From JBOHTO01 sp050733695 (GTDB lineage: Bacteria > Gemmatimonadota > Gemmatimonadetes > Gemmatimonadales > Gemmatimonadaceae): a stretch of DNA of 10,977 nucleotides. The DNA lies in the NCBI GenBank assembly GCA_050733695.1, contig JBOHTO010000097.1, forward strand, positions 1-10,977, written 5' to 3'. Below the pieces are notes generated by a model that did not search any database, had not been told where the DNA came from, and worked only from the letters and a program-made list of their open reading frames with translations. Made by a program: the position numbers and the translations under genes. Positions 7,601-10,977 of the stretch are shown piece after piece; the first letter of the stretch is position 1, and each line of letters starts with the position of its first letter.

Positions 7601-7677
7601 GCGACTTCGGCCGCCGCGACTATTACACAATCCCGCCCGCGCGCAGCTACACGGTCTCGTTCCGGGTGAGCTTCTAA
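4627..7677 (+). CDS. SusC/RagA-family TonB-linked outer-membrane receptor
   Basis: TonB-dependent outer-membrane channel, 1016 residues, the usual SusC size. The signal peptide is 1-35 with likely cleavage after MAQA. A carboxypeptidase-regulatory-like beta-sandwich follows (about 38-118: IEGRVVEQASQQPLIGVSVV, then GEDGRYTIANVAPGSYEL), then a TonB-box-like stretch (EEIVVTGTA, 122-130), a plug domain (about 140-255, with ILAGRVTGVTF, IKIRGVASVS, LYVDGIRIF and IERIEIVKGAAATTLYGTEA) and a 22-strand-type barrel ending in SYTVSFRVSF with the terminal Phe typical of outer-membrane proteins. Its six cysteines form three close pairs (298/325, 433/442, 878/907), probably disulfide-stapled loops. It is followed after 14 nt by the SusD-like partner. 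The pair would import a substrate too large for porins; which one cannot be told, as no degradative enzyme is nearby. Confidence 0.95.
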   Translation: MSNRIVSPRAVLRFALAFAATASLGMTADPLMAQAPGRIEGRVVEQASQQPLIGVSVVVERTNMGALTGEDGRYTIANVAPGSYELRARRIGFGSSTADVVVSAGGVATANFSLTETAISLEEIVVTGTAAEVRAKEVGTSLATVSATEIENIPITNAQDILAGRVTGVTFMQSSGQPGSGSTIKIRGVASVSQDVEPLLYVDGIRIFNQPTRAGWGGRAQTNPLQDINPEDIERIEIVKGAAATTLYGTEASSGVIQIFTKRGSAGPPVWNAEITAGVLQMGDIGPPGDPSNLFTECGNTELMFGLATSGSRIGERQYFVDPTCPADGNWFQPGPTQSYNLSVRGGAGRVNYYLSGNYGDAESFLPGGGSRDGGFRGNFGFAPNEELSFQLNTSYIRRYTNWVGDGNNAEGFLLNVGRGHRNYLKGGKGDDCAAVPDDVICVTNAYMFDQTLATQVDHFTSGFTTMYSPIAGLSNRFSVGWDYNDIYNETTLPFGFLTYEIGYYWPENTRHTKLSLDYAGSYENMFGENFASTFSWGGQVFRDLHKWTEIDIENFAGPGKPTIGSGSLLTYRDESRIAETNAGFFLQELFGWQDRLFVTAGLRVDGNSAFGDEFGLQTYPKLSVAYVLSDYAFWPTDWFETFKLRAAIGESGKAPAAFDKLRTWTSQIGDEDQPGFTPLDIGNSNLGPERTRETELGFDASLLAGRIGLEVTAFRATTLDALVGILLPPSQGFLSRQTQNVGTIENEGLEMMLSLGAVRTDNIDLHFRTTASWLRSDAVDLGGQDVSADNKAAFREGFPAPTYFGARIMNPDAIADPVIASDVPIGDVFPNQLFGLGTTLTLWNDLSLDALVERQAGHYLPNYTGYQNARRGAWRPCYGVQQKLVAASRGDVNALDDVTALQRGQCALDALDGINGLIGADSDFWVESADFTKLRHIALTYNIPAKWTPGMRTASVTLAGRNLYTWTDYTGTDPEVEDFADRSGTVFDGGGDFGRRDYYTIPPARSYTVSFRVSF

Positions 7678-7691
7678 TGGAGAGGCCTATA

Positions 7692-8927
7692 ATGATGTCG
7701 ATGAGCAGATGCGCTCGTTACGGTCTGCTGGTGGCAGGGCTCCCACTGGCGGGCTGTAGCGGTCTTCTCGACGTAGAGAGTCCGGGGCGAATCGCCGACG
7801 ATGATCTCAACGAGGTCGACGCGATTCCCGGGCTGGTGATCGGTATGTCCAGCGATCTGATGGAGGCCTACGACGCCAGCCTCGATGACATCTCGCTGGC
7901 CGCGCTCGAGCTCTGGCATGGGGGAAGCTACGACTATGCGGACATCCCGCGCGGGATCATCCTGCCCGAAGACGTCAACGGTGAATGGGCCCAGATGCAG
8001 CAGGCCCGCTGGGTTGCCGAACAGGGCATCGAGCGGATCAAGGCGATGCCGGCCTTCGCGGATGAGTTCAATTCCAGCGCGCTCGTGGCCCGTGCCTACC
8101 TTTTGGCCGGCTTCGCCAACCGGCTTCTGGGCGAGAACGTCTGTGAAACAGCTATCGATGGTGGGCCCAGGGAGCCGCATACCGTTCACTTCGAGCGTGC
8201 AGTCGAGCAGTTCACCACGGCTATCACGATCGGGACGGCGGCCGAAGACGATGATATCGTGACGGCGGCGCACGCCGGCCGCGCCTCGGCGGTCGCCTGG
8301 CTCGGCGACTGGGACGGTGCTGTGAACGATGCAGCGGAGGTTCCGACGGATTTCGTGTACTTCGTCCTGTTCGGGACGGAGGACGACAACGACATCCACT
8401 TCGAGACATTCAACCGGCCCGAGTACACGGTGTACCTGACGGAGTTCATGGATCACCCGGATGATCCGCGGGCGCCATGGAGAACGGTGTTCGAGGCGGA
8501 TGGGGACACCGCCAAGGGAGCGAACGGCGCCACTCCATTCCTGCAGCAGCGCAAGTATGAGGAGACCGGTGCGGACGTCGCGGCGGTGAAGGGAACTGAA
8601 ATGCTGGTACTCCGGGCCGAAGCAGAGTTGCGCGAGGGCGACATTGCGGCTGCGATCGACCTGCTCAACGAGGCTCGCGCCTTCTACGAGATGGACGCGA
8701 TCGCCACTCCGGCGACACTGGAGGAGGCGTGGGAGATCCTGTTCTATGAGCGGGGCGCCACGACGTGGCTGGAAGGGCGCCGGCTGTGGGATCTGCGCCG
8801 CTGGTATGAGCAGACCGGGCCGGGGCACAACGATTGGCGGGCCGAGAAATCACCGAGCGGCCAACAGCTACGAGACGTATGCTTTCCGATCAGTGAGAAC
8901 GAGCTGAGGTCCAATCCGAATCTCTGA
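7692..8927 (+). CDS. SusD/RagB-family outer-membrane lipoprotein
   Basis: Surface lipoprotein forming the substrate-binding lid over the SusC-like barrel. From the ATG at 7692 it has 411 residues, shorter than the roughly 500 or more common in Bacteroidota. This start follows GGAGAGG (7679-7685) by 6 nt; an in-frame ATG at 7677, overlapping the receptor's stop as TAATG, is possible but has no such site. The lipobox is textbook: LAGC at 19-22, then SGLLDVESPG, as in many SusD starts. The body is helical; the late stretch from residue 344 (EEAWEILFYERGATTWLEGR, then RLWDLRRW) is the conserved SusD C-terminal signature, and the protein ends PISENELRSNPNL, also typical. It is translationally close to the receptor and surely its partner. 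Ligand unknown. Confidence 0.92.
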   Translation: MMSMSRCARYGLLVAGLPLAGCSGLLDVESPGRIADDDLNEVDAIPGLVIGMSSDLMEAYDASLDDISLAALELWHGGSYDYADIPRGIILPEDVNGEWAQMQQARWVAEQGIERIKAMPAFADEFNSSALVARAYLLAGFANRLLGENVCETAIDGGPREPHTVHFERAVEQFTTAITIGTAAEDDDIVTAAHAGRASAVAWLGDWDGAVNDAAEVPTDFVYFVLFGTEDDNDIHFETFNRPEYTVYLTEFMDHPDDPRAPWRTVFEADGDTAKGANGATPFLQQRKYEETGADVAAVKGTEMLVLRAEAELREGDIAAAIDLLNEARAFYEMDAIATPATLEEAWEILFYERGATTWLEGRRLWDLRRWYEQTGPGHNDWRAEKSPSGQQLRDVCFPISENELRSNPNL

Positions 8928-8960
8928 GGATTACCATCGCAGCATGCGGCGGAGAGCAAC

Positions 8961-8987
8961 GCGCCTGGTGGGTTATCCGCCAGGCGC
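8961..8987 (+). promoter_or_regulatory. 11-bp stem-loop between the SusD-like and Ig-like genes
   Basis: GCGCCTGGTGG (8961-8971) pairs with CCGCCAGGCGC (8977-8987) around the loop GTTAT, with one G-U pair. It is the most stable-looking hairpin in the window by eye. No U-run follows, so it is not a canonical intrinsic terminator. It may be a partial terminator or an mRNA 3'-end barrier that lowers expression of the downstream gene relative to the SusCD pair. Confidence 0.55.
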
Positions 8988-9025
8988 AATTCCGCCTCCG
9001 GAACACTTCCGATTTGGAGGCTTAA

Positions 9026-9901
9026 GTGCATTTGTCGAAGCTTTGTAGAGCGCTTGTCCTGACATCGGTTGGCATCGCCGCCTGTGACGATTCGGACCCG
9101 ATCGGCCCGCCTCTACAGGATTACGAAGTCGTGGCGAACGCCGCGACGATTTCCGTAGGGCAGTACCGAACGACGACGATCGGCGCGACCGTGCGAAATG
9201 TGTCGGAAGACCGCACGCTGGATGCGGGGTCGACGACGCTCATCTTCGAGAGCACCGACTCCAAGATCGCGACAGTCAGCAAGACGGGGGTCGTTACTGG
9301 CATCAAGCCGGGTACCGTCAACGTCATAATCCGGTTCGCGGGGCTCGCCAGCGACACGGTCGTTGTCACCGTCACACCGAATCCGATCACGACCGGGACG
9401 CTGACGGGTCCCGCGACTCTGCAGACGCTGGATAGTGCGAAGGTGAGCTTCACGTTCAAGGACGCCTCCGGTACCGTGATCAAGCGCCCGGTGGAATTCT
9501 CAGTGAGCGACAACAGCCTGGCGACGGTGAACGATACGGGCCTCGTGGTCACAGGTCAGGATTCGGGAACTGTAACCGTCACTGCGACAATGGACGGTTT
9601 CGACGCGACGCTTGACATTGTCGTGGAACTGCGGCCGGTCGACGAGGTCGTCGTCACGCCCGATCCCGCCGGTGTCGTGGTCGGAGAAACGGTACAACTA
9701 ACGGCGACGACCTTCGCTGCGAACGGTGAAGAGGTAACAGGTCGCACCGTCGCGTGGTCGAGCAGCAACGTCCTCGTGGCTACGGTGGACCAGATGGGGG
9801 AGGTAACCGGTGTGTTGGCGTCCCCACTTCCAGTCACGATAACGGCGATGGTCGAGGGGAAGAGCGGCAGTGCGCAGGTCCTCGTCAGCTCGGCGCCCTA
9901 G
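9026..9901 (+). CDS. Lipoprotein of three Big_2-type Ig-like domains
   Basis: Probable surface lipoprotein, 291 residues, starting at GTG 9026 with GGAGG (9016-9020) 5 nt upstream. The lipobox IAAC (17-20) is followed by DDSD. Three similar beta-sandwich domains follow, about 31-118, 119-203 and 204-290. Each has the Big_2 pattern of a bulky strand then ..S.....ATV...G.VTG...GT..: ESTDSKIATVSKTGVVTGIK in the first, VSDNSLATVNDTGLVVTG in the second, WSSSNVLVATVDQMGEVTGV in the third. No enzyme motif is present. It lies 98 nt after the SusD-like gene on the same strand, beyond a stem-loop. By position it may act like SusE/SusF or another accessory binding protein, with Ig domains as spacer or ligand contact; that role is inference. 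Confidence 0.88.
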   Translation: MHLSKLCRALVLTSVGIAACDDSDPIGPPLQDYEVVANAATISVGQYRTTTIGATVRNVSEDRTLDAGSTTLIFESTDSKIATVSKTGVVTGIKPGTVNVIIRFAGLASDTVVVTVTPNPITTGTLTGPATLQTLDSAKVSFTFKDASGTVIKRPVEFSVSDNSLATVNDTGLVVTGQDSGTVTVTATMDGFDATLDIVVELRPVDEVVVTPDPAGVVVGETVQLTATTFAANGEEVTGRTVAWSSSNVLVATVDQMGEVTGVLASPLPVTITAMVEGKSGSAQVLVSSAP

Positions 9902-9967
9902 GAGGTCACCATCAGCAAGTCGTCATCGCCGCGGAAGCGGAAGAACCGTTGCGAGACCGGAGGTTAA
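9900..9967 (+). other. Strong Shine-Dalgarno with no standard start codon; 18-codon basic frame
   Basis: AGGAGGT (9900-9906) overlaps the stop codon of the Ig-like gene. At ideal spacing, 9911 reads ATC rather than ATG/GTG/TTG, and the frame continues for 18 codons (ISKSSSPRKRKNRCETGG) to TAA at 9965-9967. It could be a non-canonical start, a mutated small gene, or a ribosome-binding remnant. I do not call a gene. Confidence 0.3.
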
Positions 9968-9970
9968 CCG

Positions 9971-10001
9971 CGAGGGCCGCCCGTGCAGTGAGCGGCCCTC
10001 G
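9971..10001 (+). terminator. Stem-loop, likely 3' end of the SusC/SusD/Ig transcript
   Basis: CGAGGGCCGC (9971-9980) and GCGGCCCTCG (9992-10001) form a perfect 10-bp GC-rich stem with an 11-nt loop, about 70 nt after the Ig-like stop and before the next gene's ribosome binding site. The U-tract of a classical intrinsic terminator is missing, so termination may need help or be partial. Confidence 0.5.
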
Positions 10002-10057
10002 AAGGCCATCTGCCGCGTCTGGGCGATGTGATGTGTAGATGCGAGGAGGGTTGTACC

Positions 10058-10540
10058 ATGCGGAGTACGTTGAAAATGCTACCGGTCCTGATGCCGTTTC
10101 TCGGCGCATGCTATTCCTACACGCGTGTGCCCGTCGCGGATGTTCCAGCCGGCTCAGACGTGCGGGTCCGCATCTCGGCCGATGAGGCCGAGCGAGTTCG
10201 TAGTGTCCTCGGGCGCGACGAGCGCGTGCTGGAAGGCCAGTTCGTTCAGGCGGGTGACGATGGGCTGATGTTGGCGGTCCCCGCCGTGGCAGTGGGATCC
10301 TCGCAGTCCCAGAGCGCACTGCGGCAGAGGATTGCTGTACCGCACGAAGCGATATTCGAAGTAGAGATCCGGCGCCTCGACCGGCTGAAAACCGCAGCTG
10401 TGGCCGGCACGGTGGCCGTTGCCGCGGGGGTCGTGGCTGTGACGGTGTTCGACATCGGCAGCGGCCGATCGCGGGACGGGTCCAAGGGCGGCAACGACCT
10501 GCAGTTGCTCGTTCCCTTTCTCCGGTTCCCGATGCGCTAG
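10058..10540 (+). CDS. Small putative lipoprotein, unknown function
   Basis: 160 residues from ATG 10058, with GAGGAGGG (10043-10050) 7 nt upstream; an in-frame ATG at 10028 lacks a comparable site. The N-terminus is a short export signal ending in a clear lipobox, LGAC (15-18), followed by YSYTRVP. The mature part looks beta-rich (VRVRISADEAERVRSVLG; LEGQFVQAGDDGLMLAVP; IAVPHEAIFEVEIRRLD). A hydrophobic Ala/Val stretch follows at about 113-131 (AAVAGTVAVAAGVVAVTVF), then a Gly/Ser/Arg linker and a short tail. I do not recognise the family. The second hydrophobic segment could be a membrane anchor or a buried helix. It ends tail to tail with the reverse-strand FAD-subunit gene, sharing bases of the stop codons. 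A hairpin separates it from the Ig-like gene, so it may be its own unit. Confidence 0.8.
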   Translation: MRSTLKMLPVLMPFLGACYSYTRVPVADVPAGSDVRVRISADEAERVRSVLGRDERVLEGQFVQAGDDGLMLAVPAVAVGSSQSQSALRQRIAVPHEAIFEVEIRRLDRLKTAAVAGTVAVAAGVVAVTVFDIGSGRSRDGSKGGNDLQLLVPFLRFPMR

Positions 10541-10977
10541 TGGCGGCTAGTTGCATCGGGAGCGCCCGCCACCTCCTCCAGCGCCCGCTTCACGTACACG
10601 CGCACCATCTCCTTCCGCCAGCCCAGCGTGAAGTCCGTGTTGTCCATCGGCTTCGCGGGGCGGAACGCGGCGTCGGCCGCCGCGGCGATCGCCTCACTCT
10701 CGAGATGTGATCCGATGATCGCGCGAGCGGCGTCCGGCATTTCCCTCGCGTTCGACGCGATGCCGCCGAGCACTATCCGCGCGTCCGTGACGGTGCCGCC
10801 TGCGTCGAACCGCACCCACGCGGCAACACCCAGCACCGGGAAATCGAACGAGCCGCGCCGGCGCAGCTTGCGGTAGCTCGCCCGCCACGTGCCCTCGCCC
10901 CGGTCGCGCGCGGGCGCAACCGGGGGCAGATGGCACGCCATCAGCATCTCGTCGGGTCGCTTTGTCAGATAGTCGAT
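10537..10977 (-). CDS. FAD-binding subunit of a molybdenum hydroxylase (CoxM/XdhB type), C-terminal part; 5' end beyond window
   Basis: Medium subunit of a xanthine dehydrogenase/CO dehydrogenase-family enzyme, which passes electrons from the [2Fe-2S] subunit to FAD. The reverse strand is open from 10977 to a TAG at 10539-10537, giving 146 residues. They match the C-terminal domain of the family: SYRKLRRRGSFDFPVLGVAA, then VTDARIVLGGIASNAREMP, then AFRPAKPMDNTDFTLGWRKE and MVRVYVKRALEEV. The N-terminal FAD-binding domain is off the right edge, so I cannot say which substrate type (CO, purine, aldehyde or aromatic CoA ester) the enzyme has, and internal Met codons near 10947 are not the start. 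The preceding proline-rich segment (HLPPVAP) fits the link into this domain. Its stop codon overlaps that of the converging small lipoprotein. Confidence 0.9.
   Translation of the reverse strand: MDYLTKRPDEMLMACHLPPVAPARDRGEGTWRASYRKLRRRGSFDFPVLGVAAWVRFDAGGTVTDARIVLGGIASNAREMPDAARAIIGSHLESEAIAAAADAAFRPAKPMDNTDFTLGWRKEMVRVYVKRALEEVAGAPDATSRH

Noticed and set aside
1..10977. CRISPR array, insertion sequence, phage or toxin-antitoxin module
   Set aside because: No regularly spaced repeats, transposase, integrase, terminal repeats or small toxin/antitoxin pair were seen on either strand; base and codon style looks uniform across the genes.

Overview
The window reads as chromosomal DNA from a GC-rich, Gram-negative-type bacterium with an outer membrane. 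It carries a SusC/SusD-type TonB-dependent outer-membrane pair, several proteins with lipobox signal peptides and an Ig-like surface lipoprotein. A SusC/SusD pair in such GC-rich DNA, with Shine-Dalgarno starts (GGAGG-type) and sigma70-like promoters instead of the Bacteroidota TTTG-type signals, points to Gemmatimonadota or a neighbouring phylum. That placement is inferred from style; the window has no rRNA or tRNA marker.

Layout. (1) 1-1863, minus strand: a Kup-family potassium transporter whose 3' end lies beyond the left edge. It is read continuously on the reverse strand and has no ATG start. (2) 1864-2164: a divergent intergenic region with a good sigma70-like promoter to the right (TTGACG-17-TATATA), a weaker one to the left with an inverted repeat in its spacer, and a leader hairpin just before the next ribosome binding site. 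(3) 2165-4478, plus strand: a two-gene unit, a di-heme cytochrome c peroxidase/MauG-like enzyme followed after 10 nt by a lipoprotein with two segments like the extracytoplasmic domain of RskA-type anti-sigma factors. (4) 4627-9901, plus strand: SusC-like receptor, SusD-like lipoprotein and a lipoprotein of three Big_2-type Ig domains. (5) 10058-10540: a small lipoprotein of unknown function. (6) 10537-10977, minus strand: the C-terminal part of a molybdenum-hydroxylase FAD subunit (CoxM/XdhB type), meeting the previous gene tail to tail with overlapping stop codons.

How the genes may work together. The SusC/SusD/Ig trio is a plausible outer-membrane import unit: a lipoprotein lid over a TonB-driven channel plus a surface-exposed accessory protein. 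No glycoside hydrolase, peptidase or regulator lies in the window, so the substrate cannot be named. The upstream heme enzyme/lipoprotein pair is the most intriguing part. Its tight spacing, and the precedent of MauG-family enzymes that oxidise Trp residues in a dedicated partner protein, suggest an enzyme-substrate pair, but this is inference. I found no CRISPR array, insertion sequence, phage gene or RNA gene. Much of the window is ordinary, and I do not claim a proven new system.
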